Source: Todiramphus chloris collaris
Taxonomy: Eukaryota; Chordata; Aves; Coraciiformes; Alcedinidae
Assembly: GCA_025345505.1 (NCBI GenBank)
Contig: JANVCC010000011.1
Span: forward strand, 3,729,849-3,793,848
Direction of reading: 5' to 3'
DNA: 64,000 nucleotides
Shown in pieces: positions 24,607 through 36,275 of this stretch. Under the pieces are notes generated by a model. The model made no database searches and had not been told where the DNA came from. It worked only from the letters and a program-made list of their open reading frames with translations. The stretch's first letter is position 1. Every line of letters begins with the position of its first letter. The position numbers and the translations under genes were made by a program.

Positions 24607-27527
24607 TGCATCCTTAACTACCTTTAGAACTTATTTTCTTCTGTCTTGACTTTCTCTGAGAAGGAGCTATTTCTCCCTGCAGGACAAACTTAATCCACAA
24701 ACCTCTGATAGAGTTGGAGCCTTTCCACCGACTTACACTAGGCATCAGGAGGTGGATCTTGTCCTCAGGTCAGTGAATCCAAGAGCATTATCCAGCCATA
24801 GCAGCCATCACACAATGAACTCCATTGTGTCAGACTAGTACCTGTATTTGTTCTTTAAAGCAAATGCATTCCAACTAACAAGAAATCTCCTTAAACACTG
24901 AAGCATGCACCAAACTCTCTCTTGGACCAAAAACTGACTGCTGCTGGAATGGATATTTTATGCAAAAGAGTCAACTTGTGTCTGGGTGTAGTGATATGCA
25001 ACCTGAGAGATTTGGAAAGGATAACCTAAGCGTTCCATGAAAAATTACTACATATGTTGAAATCATTAATCCGTCTTCCACTATTCCCATATCTTGTAAA
25101 CAAGGTAATTGATGACCAAAATCTTTAGCCTTCCAAGTTATCCTGAAAAAGTGAACCTGTTTTTTTCAAAGGCCACTAAACCAGAGAACAATGCAGCTTT
25201 CAAAGACTATCTTTCTCAATATCCTATTATTTAACTCTGCAATTTAAACACTCTAGAATGTAAAGATGCAATTGGGTATTGCTACCAACTATAAGTAGAC
25301 ATCTTGTGCAACACTTTCTTACCTTTCCCATGAATTCCCATCTGCAGTGGAAAGGTATGACTTCATTAAATTGGAGTGCCAAAACAAAAAGGACGGAATT
25401 CACATAATTAAAAAAAATCCTGCACATCCTTTGGTGAGTGATTTGAACTTTCCTTATTCTCACTGATACAAATGGAAGAAAAAAATACCAGATTCAGTGA
25501 GAACAAACAAAACAGCCTTTGTGAAATCTCTGCACTATCAGTCAGTTGCTGTAGTTTATCTCTCTGTCGGATTTATGGTTGCCATCCACCCCGTGTTCAG
25601 AATTGTTATCTCCTTCCCTTTTGGCAAATTTCCAGAGCACAGTAAACAAAATACCTTAGCAGACAGAGAAGAAAAGATATCTCTTCATCTGTAGGTAACA
25701 TTTTTTCTCACTGATAACAAAGACCTAAAAAAGGGGAAACTTTCATAGACTAAAGCAAATGAGCTAGTGTTGAAAGATGAGGAAGAATAAAACCTACTGA
25801 GAGGACTAGTTTCTTAGTGAGATTTTCTTGGGATTTTGCTGTTTATTATAGGTATACATGAATTCTTGGGTTGCAGAAGATACAATCTGCAGGTAGAAGT
25901 GATTTACGCTGTAGACCACTGCAGAATTTTATTTATGGACTTTACAGCAATTAATAAAACAACTAGATAAATATCATTGGCCATAAATAGATACTGCATG
26001 GTCAAAGGCTCTTTTCACTCAGTACAACAGTGAAGGAGATCTGGTGCAACACTGACCAGAGGAGACCTGCAGACTTCAGGGTTTTCAGCATGTTGGTGTT
26101 TCCTTAAAGTTCTCTGAGATCTGACAGATACCTTTGACCTTCACAGGTATTGCCCCACTAATAATAATCCCACTGAGGACGGATTTGCAGACTCAAGCTC
26201 TAGGCTTTCATTTGTCAGACTAAAAAAACTTGTACCAAAATATTCAACATTAACCATTGTGCTGCTGGGCAATCAGATGAACCACACAGCATGTTAAACC
26301 TTTTTTTGATTTTCTCTCCAGATTAATGTCAGGTTGAAGGACTGTGCCAGGGTGGAAAGGGAGAAGACAGAGGGCATGGAAAGAACAAGACTGCTTGTTT
26401 AAATGGCAGTGATAATTTCACCATGTTAACATGATTGAGAATCTATAACACACCACTGGAACGACTCACTAGAGTGACTACAGGATCAAATCACCTATGT
26501 AGGTCATCCAGCAAAATATGTCACTCTTGCAAAAAAGGCAGTAGTGTAAAAATAGACACTTCTTCAGTGGGCTGAAGATGTCACCATAACGTACTCACTG
26601 GTGCTGTAAAATCAGATCAGAACCTCTTTTTCCATGACCCTTTTTCCTGTTATCTCTTTGCCTCTTGATCCTGAGTATTCATCCTGATTATTCATTTAGA
26701 CTTCTTTTTCTTTTCTTTCCTTTTTTTCTTTTTTTATTTCAGCCTGGCTTTTTTTTTCATCAGACTGTTTTTTTTAATTTTCTCTTTTATTATTTACATG
26801 AATAACTGTCAGTTGCTGTGGATAGTTCATAGAGTATATTACAGCCTATTGCAAGGACAGAAAATAACCCTGAAATTTGAGCAGATGTCTGAGACACTCA
26901 TTGTTTTTATTGGTAGCTTGAAATAATGTTACTGGCCTCAGTTTTTCTTCTTCCTTATTATATATGAATCTACAAAATTATGCAATACAACATTCCAGTT
27001 GTATGGAAGGCAGATTGAGCCCTTCCATTAAATATTTTTTTTTTTTTTTTCCCCCCCCTGCTTCTTGGAGTTCTGCTATGCTGTTTGAAACCCACTTTTT
27101 AGTTCAGTCCAGCTGTGACACAGGACCTGGTTATACAATCCTACTGCATTCTTCATAGGTTGCAGGAAACATTAAACTTCAGATGGTCCACATATGACTC
27201 TGCATTTTATGGGTTTAATAGTTGTTACTGTCGCATTCCCTAGAGTTGCAGCAATGATTATTCTCTGTTGGACTAGACAACCTCTCAAATTCATGGCTAT
27301 GCTTTAAAAATGCTTTAAACATCCACTGCTCTGTGGGATGTTGAAGGCAACAGTAGGTAAAGTTCTGGAGGATTGTTACTATTGTTTTTCACTGAGTCAC
27401 TCTGCTGTTAATATTTTGTATTAAAAATTGTCTGAACAATTTTTATTTTACGTTTTTGTCCCATGAATCACCTGAACTCAGAACTTAAAGAGTTAAGCAT
27501 CTATCCATGAGTAAGTTTTCTGAGTAT

Positions 27528-28408
27528 AGAATCATAGAATCATTTAGGTGAGAAGAGACATTTAAGATCTTAGAGTCCAACCATTAACCATACTCTAACA
27601 AGTCCACCCCAAGCACCACATCTATATGGCTTTTAAATATATGCAGGGATGGGGACTCAACCACCTCCCTGGGCAGCCTGTTCCGATGTCCTACAACCCT
27701 TTCAGTAATTTTTTTTTTTTCCTAATGCCTAGTCTAAACCTCCTTTGGTGAATCTTGAGGCCACTCCTTCTTGTTCTATGAACAGTTTACTTGTGAGAAG
27801 AGACCAGCACCTGCCTCTCTACAGCATGCTTTCAGGTAGTTGTGGAGAGTAATAACGTCTCCCCTCAGCCTCCTTTTCTTGAGACTAAATAGTCCCAGTT
27901 CCCTCAGCTGCTCGTTATAAGACTTGTTCTCCAAACCTTTCACCAGCTTAGTTCCTCTTCTCTGGACTTGCTGCAGCATCTCAATGTCTTTCTTGTATTG
28001 AGGTGTGCAAAACAGAACACAGTAGTAGACGTGTGGCCTCACCAGTGCCGAGTACAGGACAGTCACCTCCCTGGTCCTACTTGCCACACTATTTCTAATA
28101 CAAGCCAGGATACTCTTGGCCTTTTTAGTCACCTGGGCACATTGCTGGCTCATATTCATCCGCTTGTCAACCAACACTCACAGGTCTTTTTACACTGGGC
28201 AGCTTTCCAGACACACTTCCCCAAACCTGCAGCATTGCCTGGGGTTTTTGTGGCCCAAGTGCAGGACCTGACACTTGGCCTTATTGAAGCTCATACAATT
28301 GACCTCAGCCCACCAATCCAGTTTGTCCAAGTCCCTCTGTAGAGCCTCCCTAACCTCAAGCAAATCAACACTCCTACCCAGCTTGGCGTCATCTGTACTT
28401 ATCTGAGC
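27528..28408 (-). mobile_element. CR1 LINE 3' fragment, about 0.88 kb
   Basis: Read on the minus strand this element runs from the segment coding the reverse-transcriptase motif C region (cttggcgtcatc in plus sense, near 28383) to the CR1 3' tail at 27528 (agaatcatagaatcat). The tail form ('agtccaaccattaaccatactctaacaagtccacc') is the same type as the elements at 44.06 and 54.19 kb and differs from those at 12.05 and 58.95 kb. A T-rich expansion at about 27706-27721 lies inside the element. It is 5'-truncated just upstream of motif C. Confidence 0.93.
27776..28408 (-). pseudogene. CR1 ORF2 C-terminal remnant
   Basis: This is the decayed C-terminal part of the CR1 endonuclease-reverse transcriptase. 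The clearest open piece is 28177 down to 27776 (133 codons). It contains '[13 protein letters not shown]' near its start, '[19 protein letters not shown]' in the middle and '[19 protein letters not shown]' near its end, in the order seen in intact CR1 ORF2. The expected Gln in 'VQFW' and other residues are changed, and it ends at a premature stop shortly after 'GLFSQV'. The upstream part to 28408 is frame-broken. No catalytic core remains, so no activity is expected. Confidence 0.9.
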
Positions 28409-31008
28409 TCCAAATCACACAGAAATATTCCTCTGTGTTTAAAAACAATAAACAAGGTTTTTTTTACTGACTGTGTAAGTAATTATGAGATAGAAAATAC
28501 TATATGAAGTGAATAGAAGATGCATCATTTGACTTATTTAAGCCTTTTAAGCCTTTTCCAGAGAAAAAGCTACATACATACAGTTGGAAAAAAGGCTTTC
28601 AGCAGAAGTAGTAGACTCTGTATAAAAAAGCATGCTATTCACTTCTGAACCTTTATATGTAGGTACAATGTGATTCTGATTTATTTATTTAGAGCTTCTA
28701 GATGTCTTTGTAACAAATAATAATAGTCTTGGTCATGCACTATTGAAGCTAATGGTACAGATCCTATTACTGTTAATAGAAAAAAATTAGGCTCCCTACT
28801 ATTTCCATTGCAGAAGTATAAAGAAATGAGTAACTACACAAGGGAGTACATATATGTAAAATTACTTATAGGAAAAGTTGACGTATGATATTTCAAAATC
28901 GGTATTTGCTATTTTGTAATTTCTATATTATTCAAGTTTATCTAATTTTAAATGAGTTCATGATTAAATGTATTTCTGTGTCTAAAAAGAAATACTTGTA
29001 TTTTCTTCTTCAATGATGGATCCAATATAAACATGTTTGTTCCAAACAAAAGAACAAAATTTCTATACAGTCTTGGAAGTAATTTTTTTTCTTCTATCTC
29101 AGAAAATGTGATTATCCACATTCATTTTATTTGCTTTGAATAAATTATTCAGATCTTATTTACCATATTATTAAATTTTAATTGTTCCATTGCATTTTCT
29201 CAAATGTAAACAAACCTGTGTGAGAACAAAACAGTGCTAAATTATGGCAGCTTCAACTGCTCAACAAAAGAGACGTTTCAAAGAGAAATTTTTGGATTGT
29301 TTAATTCTTCCCTAAAGGCAAGCTCAGCTTTCTCAAAGATATTGTCTATTCATTTTATTACATTGCCACAAAGGTAAATTGTCTAAAGATCTTACAAAAG
29401 AGAGCATTTCAACTCTTGAATATTTTTTTTCAGTGAAGATAATTGCATATTAGAAGAACTTTGTTTAGCACTGCCCAGAAACCTGTATTAAAAGTGTTGA
29501 GGTATTCATATAAGTCTCTATCGAAAAGAAAGAACACAAAAAAGCCCCAAAACACTGGAACAGGCAGGCTTGCACTGGCTGATACAGATTTTGACTGGTG
29601 TTTACACTTGTATATATATTCAGTCATTCCACTATCTGTGGGTAAAAAACTGTGGCTTACAGACTTCACTACTTCTTTACAGTGATTACGATGGGATACC
29701 CCAGCAGTGTGGGAATAGAAATGATCATCAAGCTAGCAGAGGAAGAGAAAATAGCTGTGTTTTGCCTCTGACAACTACTGAATGTGTGTAGACCTCGTAT
29801 GTTCCCTGAGAAGAAAATTGAAGTCACGGCACATTAAGGACTGGTTATAAGACTTATACTGTATCCAATGTACTAAACCCATTCCTATGCACAAGCTGCA
29901 CTGAGTTACACTCACAGGGGTTATACAAGGGCAAAGTCTTACTCAAGTAGCACACACCCAGCAAACCAAGCCTACATTTCACATAACACAAGGCTGTGTG
30001 CTTTACCAGGAACTTCAGACAAGAAACATGGTGCATGCAAATGGTCGTGCTGCCCTGTAAGATGAAGAAATGGCCATCAATACATTCTTTTTGCATCACT
30101 TTCAGTAGCAAAATAATGTCTGAGAAGTGAAAGCTGGTCCCAGTCATATGTCTGTGGGGGAAACCTTTGCCTGCCCCAGAGGTGTCTATCATGTTAGCAG
30201 AGTAGTCTCTTACAGTGGAACATGAGCCAGCAGAAGACTGTGTTTGATTTAGGTTTGTAATTACAGAATGTGCTTCAGCAGCTAAGTCCTCTGAAAGTAT
30301 TAAAACTAGCAGTGAATGTGTTTGAACAGTTCCTGGGATGGCTTGGACCATAGGAGGAACTGTTATGCAGTTGTCAGTCCTCAGCTGTCACCAACCTGCC
30401 TGTAGAAGTCTTACCTGCATAGACTGCCAATGACTTAGGGCCTTGGGTTGTTGACAGGTCAGATGGAATATTTTCGTATAAGTGTTGAGAAACATAGGGA
30501 AAACAAATTAATAATTTGCAGGAGGTTTCTCATGTATGAAGAAAATGGTACTGGAAAAGGCACTCCAACTGCTATAGCATTTTCTTTCACTTAGTCTGTT
30601 ATATTACTATTTTATACGCCTCAAAGTATGGACAATGGAGCAAAGTTTTTTTGTTCATATTTAGCAATGGTTGTAGAAGAAAGAAAAAAAGCCAAAGATG
30701 CTGTCAGCAAAATCCAGCTGTAATCTTGCAATCACAGTTTCTTAGAAATAGTCTCTTACACTATCAGAAAATATGTGTGTGGTCTGATCATAGCCAGAAT
30801 GTTTGTCTGGAATTTCTCTGCTGTTCTCATCTAGGGCTAATGTTTATGAATGTTTTTGCACAGCCTTGGGGGCCCTCTGTCCTACTAAGTATGCCTTTTT
30901 CATTATGCTAAGCTAAAGGACTCTAGCTGTAACCAACTGGTCTGGTATTCCACATTACTATTGATGTGCAATATATTTCTGACACAGAAAATTGACCTGA
31001 TGTTCTGG

Positions 31009-31040
<32 letters not shown>

Positions 31041-33034
31041 CCCTAAATTTGCTGAAGAATAGCAGAAGACTAAGAGAGCTGCAGATAGCTATCTGCTCAA
31101 CATTCAAACTTCAATGTATAGGTACCTATATTTTTGTGTCGTACTGATCTTCTGCCTTTGAAACTAGCCTGTTTGTGCCAGCATCAAACATAGGTCTGTG
31201 AAAAAACAATGTAATTTAGGACTGGATCTTCATGTGCAAGCTAAGAGAGATGCAGTGCAAAGATCTAAGTGAGAGCTGAATGCTGCAAAGTATTTAGCAG
31301 AAAGAATCTAACAAGAGCCACTGAGATCATTCAGGAGGTGTCACCCTGTAGAGCTTCTAGAGTCCATGGGTTAGTCCAGAGAGAAGATTATTGCCTCCTT
31401 GTGATCTACTCCAGTCTGTGTATGTGGAAATTCATGTAAAAATGTAAATTATATAGAAATTTCTACCTCTTCTCCCTGGGTTCAGACCCTCACCACTTGC
31501 TATTTTTCTCTAGATTATGAATAAAATATAAGTAAAAGAGAGGAAACATTGTAATTAAATTTTAGTACAATAATTTTGAGGGGCTTGGTCTAGTTTGTCA
31601 TATTTGCTTGTCCCTCTTATGCCCAGGGGTGGTAAGCTGAGGAACTTGGAAAGTAGAGTGACCTATGACCATCAGTGGTGTTACTCCTAAAAAAGAGATT
31701 CAAGAATGTCCCTGGTGTCCCATGGGCACTTTGTCTTGCTCTACTGATGTGTTGAGTCTCTGGTTCATAAGGTGTGAGTATAATCATACAAAAGATTAAT
31801 TCAAACATGGGGAAAAAAGGTCTCCTTTTGCTAGACAGTGTATCAGTACTGCCATTTGTACTTTGAAACTTCTGTATGATCTTGGGCAATGCAAATCCTT
31901 AATGGCAACTTCACAGCTAATAAATGGCTGACAAGCAGAGCTGCCATGTAAGTTGGAAGAGATGAAGACCTCTGCTTTTCTTACAGCTCCAATTATAACA
32001 TGTGCAGTACTTTCAAACCTAGGTAAGACACATTTATTTCATCCCCATTACCATCCTGAAACAATCTAAATAGCTGCGCTCTCTGTTTTATTTGCAAATC
32101 TAAATATACTGCTCAAATCCATGGTGTCTGAAATGCATCTGAAGTGGAACCCAAACCTGAACTTAGACCTTAACACCTAATTTTATTTTGGAGTTGGGAA
32201 TTTGTGTCTGGGCAATTGCAAATATAAATGACCTTTCCTTGAAACTCTTTTCCCAGTCATTTAAATATGAATGTCCCTAAAATTGAAGTAATAAATAGAA
32301 CTACATGACTCTTGTATTTCTGAGGCTTAGTCATCGAGAGAAATCAAAAAGCTAAGATAAGAGTAGAGCTCATGTATATTTTCTCCAAAAATATTTTGCT
32401 TTATTTTGGGTAAACTTAATATATTTCATTTTTAATTCAGGTAGAATTCTCTATTTTATTCCAATAACATTTATTAATTAACATTTTTATGTAGCTTTCT
32501 ATTTTCAGCACAGATTTTTTTTTAAAAGAAATCTGGGAATATCTAGAAAAATACATTCCTAATAATTTCTTACCTAATCAAACTTGAACCAAATTTGCAA
32601 ATAGTTCTCTCTTCCAAACTTCTGTTTTCAAAGAAATCTCATATTTGTCAAAAATATTTCCCAGAGCTGGTCATGTGCACCTGCAAGACTGACGTTTTTA
32701 TTTTAAAACACGCAATTTTAATCCCATGTGCTTGATAGCACTGACCTCAGACCATAATTTATGTTGCTAATAATGCGCTCCTGTAAAAAAACATACAAGG
32801 TGAGGCTGAAAGAAAGGTTTACTTGTCAGATGCCATGGCAGCGAGCGGAGTTTGACAGCAGGGAGCATGGGGTGAAAAGAAAAGAGACGGCTGTTATTAT
32901 GTGTTATGTTCCTCTGTGAAAGGGGAAAGACGGACCAACTCCTGCAGTTTCAGCTATTCCCCTCCAGCCAGGGTGTTTCTCCTTGAACTGTGACACTGAG
33001 CCGAGAAGTAATGACATTATTCTGCAGACTGGAA
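28409..33034. other. Non-coding stretch, no gene recognised
   Basis: Mostly AT-rich unique sequence. The 165-codon minus frame at 29854-30351 has no signal peptide, domain or splice logic and is probably chance. An A30 homopolymer lies at 31009-31038. No RNA gene was recognised. Confidence 0.55.
31009..31038. repeat. A30 homopolymer
   Basis: Thirty consecutive A bases follow unique sequence. Nothing upstream looks like a processed retrocopy, so a retroposed mRNA tail is not supported. Confidence 0.95.
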
Positions 33035-33130
33035 GCTCAAGAGGGCAGAGACTGTCTATTTGCACTCAGCACAATGGAAGCTTGATAAAGACTGTGGCCT
33101 CGGGACAGTACAAACAATCATATAAATAAT
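33035..33130 (+). repeat. Ancient amniote MIR/L2-like repeat fragment
   Basis: 'gaagctcaagagggcagaga' followed by 'ctgtctattt', 'ctcagcacaatgg', 'ctgtggcctcgg' and 'acaatcatataaataat' follows the order of a widely conserved amniote tail ('aagctcttgggggcagagactgtctt...cctagcacaatggg...gggcctctaggcac...aataataat'). The match is from memory and the copy is diverged, so family naming (MIR, L2 or early CR1) is uncertain. Confidence 0.5.
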
Positions 33131-33628
33131 GCCACATACACAAGAAATCCTAGATGGAAAGTTAAATTGCTGTGACAGTACCAACATCTGCTCTGGTAAA
33201 AGCCTACTTAAATTCCAACTCCACATTAGCAATCTGGGATGATTCTCCTTGTACGTTGGCATCTAAAGTATATTTTATGTGGCCTAAAAGAACCCTCCTG
33301 CTGTCAAGTATTTCAGCTTTGCTACTCTTCAATATTTTTATTCTGAACACATATTTTTAAGTGCAGCTGGGGCTAAGTGACCAGCAAATCTGATTACCAT
33401 GAGCGTACAATGCCTGACATCCTTTATGCACTTGATTCTTGACTCAACACAGTGGGAGCTAATGGGAGTAGTGAGGCTAATGCCCTGGGTAGCAGGTTGT
33501 CATGGTTTAACCCGGCAGGTAGCTAAACACTACACAGCCATCCGCTCACTCCCCTCCCCTGCAGTGGCATAGGGAAAAGAATTGGGGAAAAACAAGAAGG
33601 TAAAATTTGTGGGTTGAGATAAAGACAG

Positions 33629-33634
33629 TTTATT
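33629..33634 (-). terminator. Polyadenylation signal AATAAA of the LTR
   Basis: The plus-strand TTTATT reads AATAAA on the minus strand, inside the 'cctaataaactgtctttatc' block that marks the R region end in this LTR family. Confidence 0.5.
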
Positions 33635-33777
33635 AGGAGAGAAAAGGAAAGGAAAATAATAAAAGTAATAGAATTAGAACATACAAAACAAGTTATGCAC
33701 AATGCAATTGCTCACCACCCTCAACTGATGCTGAGACAGTTCCCAAGCAGTGGGCCCCCCGGCAGCTTTCCCCCTAA

Positions 33778-33786
33778 TTAATATAT
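33778..33786 (-). promoter_or_regulatory. TATA-like box of the LTR
   Basis: On the minus strand the sequence reads gatatatta, in the position where this LTR family normally has tatataaac. It follows the block containing 'tgatgtcatgc' (a CRE-like site in the family). Promoter activity today is unknown. Confidence 0.4.
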
Positions 33787-34444
33787 CAAGCATGACATCA
33801 TACAGTATGGAATATAACTTTTGCCAGTTTAGATCATCTGTCCTGTCTGTGTCCCCTCCCAGTTTCTTGTGCACCCCCAGCCTACTCACTGGCGGGGAAG
33901 CATGAGAAGCTGAAAAGTATTTAACTTAATGTAAACACTGCTTAGCAACAACTAAAACATCAGTGTATTATCAACATTATTCTCATTTTAGATCCAAAAC
34001 ACAGTACTGTTGAGAGCAGACCTCTGAAAATTAACATGGGAGGTTTCCATCTTCATAAGGCTGCTTTGCTGGCAATGACAATGATGAGTGATGTGTAGTA
34101 TCAGAAGAGATCAGTTCATGGCACAGGCAGAAATCCTGTGACACCAGTGCAGAGTTTCTTAAGGACCTCATCTACTGGGAAGAGGACTTGAAGTCCTACT
34201 GCTTTCTCAGTAAATAGATTGAATGTTATCCTAAAAAATATATACTGACTGAAAAAAGAGGTGACAGAGAATTACCATAACAAAAGACTTTTTTTTTTCT
34301 TTTGTTTATCAAAAAAATGGACAACTGTGGGGAAAAAACAATACACTGGGAGCTAGAAGATTTGTTCTCTGTGCTTTCCACTGATTCTGTTAATAACCTT
34401 AAGGACAGACACATTTCTTCCCTCTCACCCTCCTGCAGGACCCA

Positions 34445-34560
34445 GTTAAATTATAAATTCTTCAGGGAAGAGATGATCCCTTGTTATGTGTCTCATACAG
34501 TGGCATCCTGGCCCATGAACATATGTTGCTATTTTTAATAGCTCTACTGTGAGATTTGTT
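34445..34560 (+). repeat. Ancient amniote MIR/L2-like repeat fragment
   Basis: 'attataaattcttcagggaa' followed by 'gagatgatcccttgttatgtg', 'tctcatacagtgg', and 'catcctggcccatgaac' parallels the conserved amniote tail ('attgtaaactcttcggggcagggactgtctttttgttctgtgt...cctggtccatgac'). It is diverged and was identified by eye only. Confidence 0.5.
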
Positions 34561-34582
34561 GTAAGAATGGCTCAGTGAGAAT

Positions 34583-34645
34583 ATAGTGCTTGCACTGTGT
34601 GGGAGGTCAGACTAGATAATTTTAATAGGCCCTCCTGAACATGAA
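34583..34645 (+). repeat. Ancient CR1-type 3' tail
   Basis: 'gggaggtcagactagataat' followed by 'tttaataggccctcctgaac' resembles the old CR1 ending 'ggtcagactagatgatcataatggtcccttctggcc'. It is much more diverged than the other CR1 copies here and lacks the octamer tail. Confidence 0.5.
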
Positions 34646-34784
34646 ATATATTATCAAACAAAAACACAGTGATACAGGCAGCAATTACATTCATAATGAG
34701 ACTTTGTGATTGTGCGGACAACATTGAACAAAAATAAATGAAAGCTGGAGACTAATAGCCAGCTTTTGTAATAGTAAGAGTAAC

Positions 34785-34990
34785 AAATATTCCTGGAAAC
34801 AGAATTAGTATTACTAACACTTCATATTCACACAGCATTTCACAGAGTTGCCACTTCCACTTTGCAGAGGAGCAAGCAAGGTACAGAGGTGAAGCAGTTG
34901 ACCGGGATCATGCAGCAATGCACTGGGTAAAGGCTGCTGGACCACCACTGCCACCCAGTTTCCCTCCTTCAGACATTTCGCACATCTGGA
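34785..34990 (+). repeat. Ancient amniote MIR/L2-like repeat, longer fragment
   Basis: In order: 'tattactaacacttcatattcac' and 'acagcatttcaca' correspond to 'ataatacttcgtatttatatagcgcttttca', and 'ctttgcagaggagcaagcaaggtacagaggtgaagcagttgaccgg' corresponds to the familiar 'ttacagatggggaaactgaggcacagagaggtgaagtgacttgcc' core. 'catgcagcaatgcactgggt' follows as expected. The order of blocks supports one element. Confidence 0.55.
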
Positions 34991-36173
34991 AGTGACAAAA
35001 TATGCAGTGCTGATGAGGTGCCCCTCTCATGACCCACACTGCTCCCACTCTCTTGATCTTGGGTGACACCCTGGGTACCACTGACAGTCACTTTCCCTCA
35101 CCTCAGTGCTTGCTGGAAGCAAGTCCTTCCAGTTCCTGTTGGCCTCATTTCAGATGTAGGGTTTTGTCAGGGCAGGTAGGACAGAGGGATCTTTAAATAA
35201 TACATGTGATGACCTTTACATACAGCTCCACCTTGACTCTGGATACACCCTTTTGACAAACTCTCTCTGAAATTACCAACACTGGTAGATACTTGGCATT
35301 GTATGTGTGTGATTTTGTATGTCTGCATGGGAAGTGGGAAGAGGTTGTCTCAAAAATACATTTTTATTGTCCTGATTATTTTCTTGCTCTTTCTTCCCTG
35401 ACCTTAATTGAGTTTACATTGACTTCTTTTGCTCGCAAGCTGGTTGCTTCTGTGATTTTTGGCTATTATGCTTTGTCTTTCACTGGTAGACACACATTCC
35501 CTCACTGGGTAGTTTTTCACTTACCCTTATTGGCTACTTGTGACAAATTGCAGGCACTATGTACAGCATCTATAAAGCCAGGAGCCAAGTTCCCAGCAGA
35601 TTTAAATTAGGAGATGTACGAATTTACATCATCAGATTATCTGCTATGACACTAAATTTTTCCTTCTTCCTGTCCCTGATACAGAATTCTGTCTACCAGA
35701 TGCAGTAACAGTAAAATGCTGGTAAGATTAAAGGCCCATTCTAGTAACCTTTTACAATCTGATTTACTAATTGGGCCATGGGACTCACAAAGCAGTGTGA
35801 TTCTACCTCAGCTACTAATTATCTGGCACTCAGATCCCAAATTAAAGACCTTATGCAGATGATTGGAGTCTTAGGGGGATGTGATTTTCTCTTGTCATTT
35901 TAAGGAGACAGACTCATTCATATACTCTATGTACAAAAATGGGAAGAAGATGACAGGAGCAATTTTGCTTCCTTGCTATTAACATTCATGACACCCATGC
36001 TATCTGGGGGAAAAAAAAAAGAAATAGAAAAAAAAAAAAGAGAGAAAAAAGAATTATACTACAATAACGATGTTTTGGCAGTTTGTGAACAACTGCACTT
36101 ATAAAGGGCTATTAATAGATTAAGATCATGTCTACTATACTCCCAACAGTTACCTAAGGATCTTGAAGTGTAC
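34991..36173. other. Non-coding spacer within the ancient-repeat cluster
   Basis: No gene was recognised. The 105-codon frame at 35293-35610 is Phe/Leu/Ser-rich and has no domain. A purine-rich tract lies at 36007-36051. Confidence 0.5.
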
Positions 36174-36275
36174 TTGTAATAATAGCAACGCTTACTACTT
36201 AAAGGGTTTTACATCTCCAAAGCACTGTACAAACATTAACTAATTGATCATCAGCACCACGGTGATCTGTCAACA
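36174..36275 (+). repeat. Ancient amniote repeat fragment (MIR/L2 or early CR1 type)
   Basis: 'aataatagcaacgcttacta' and 'acatctccaaagcactgtac' followed by 'aaacattaactaattgatcatcagcacca' closely track the amniote consensus phrase 'catctccaaagcrctttacaaacattaactaattaatcctcacaac'. The right end fades after about 36275. Confidence 0.6.

Larger units (their letters stand above)
21680..27527. other. Non-coding stretch, no gene recognised
   Basis: No convincing exon. The overlapping 98- and 122-codon frames on opposite strands at 23288-23741 have no domain. Simple repeats are present: (AAAAAG)n at 24432-24455, (AAAAC)n at 24578-24606, and T16 followed by C8 at 27035-27058. A direct repeat and a palindrome are listed separately. 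A short phrase near 27268 resembles a CR1 tail but is too short to call. Confidence 0.55.
33498..34080 (-). mobile_element. Solo LTR of an avian ERVL-like endogenous retrovirus (minus strand)
   Basis: The left edge tgtcatggtttaacccggca is the reverse complement of the 3' end of a common neoavian LTR. Moving right are the 'gtgggttgagataaagacag' block, the 'ttatgcacaatgcaattgct' block, 'atatcaagcatgacatca', and 'ctgcttagcaacaactaaaa'. On the minus strand the LTR carries a TATA-like box (33778-33786) and an AATAAA signal (complement of 33629-33634). No internal viral genes are present. The left edge is sharp. The right edge is blurred: similarity weakens after about 34037 and may resume up to 34080. 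No matching 5-base flanks were found. Confidence 0.8.

Noticed and set aside
27266..27295. Phrase 'gttggactagacaacctctc' resembling a plus-strand CR1 tail
   Set aside because: Only about 25 bases match and the following sequence diverges, so it was not called.
27968..28342. 124-codon plus frame over the CR1 at 27.5 kb
   Set aside because: It is the antisense reading of the CR1 ORF2 remnant.
29854..30351. 165-codon minus-strand frame, the longest outside CR1
   Set aside because: Composition is Cys/His/Ser/Leu-rich like chance translation of non-coding DNA. No signal peptide, domain or exon boundary is visible.
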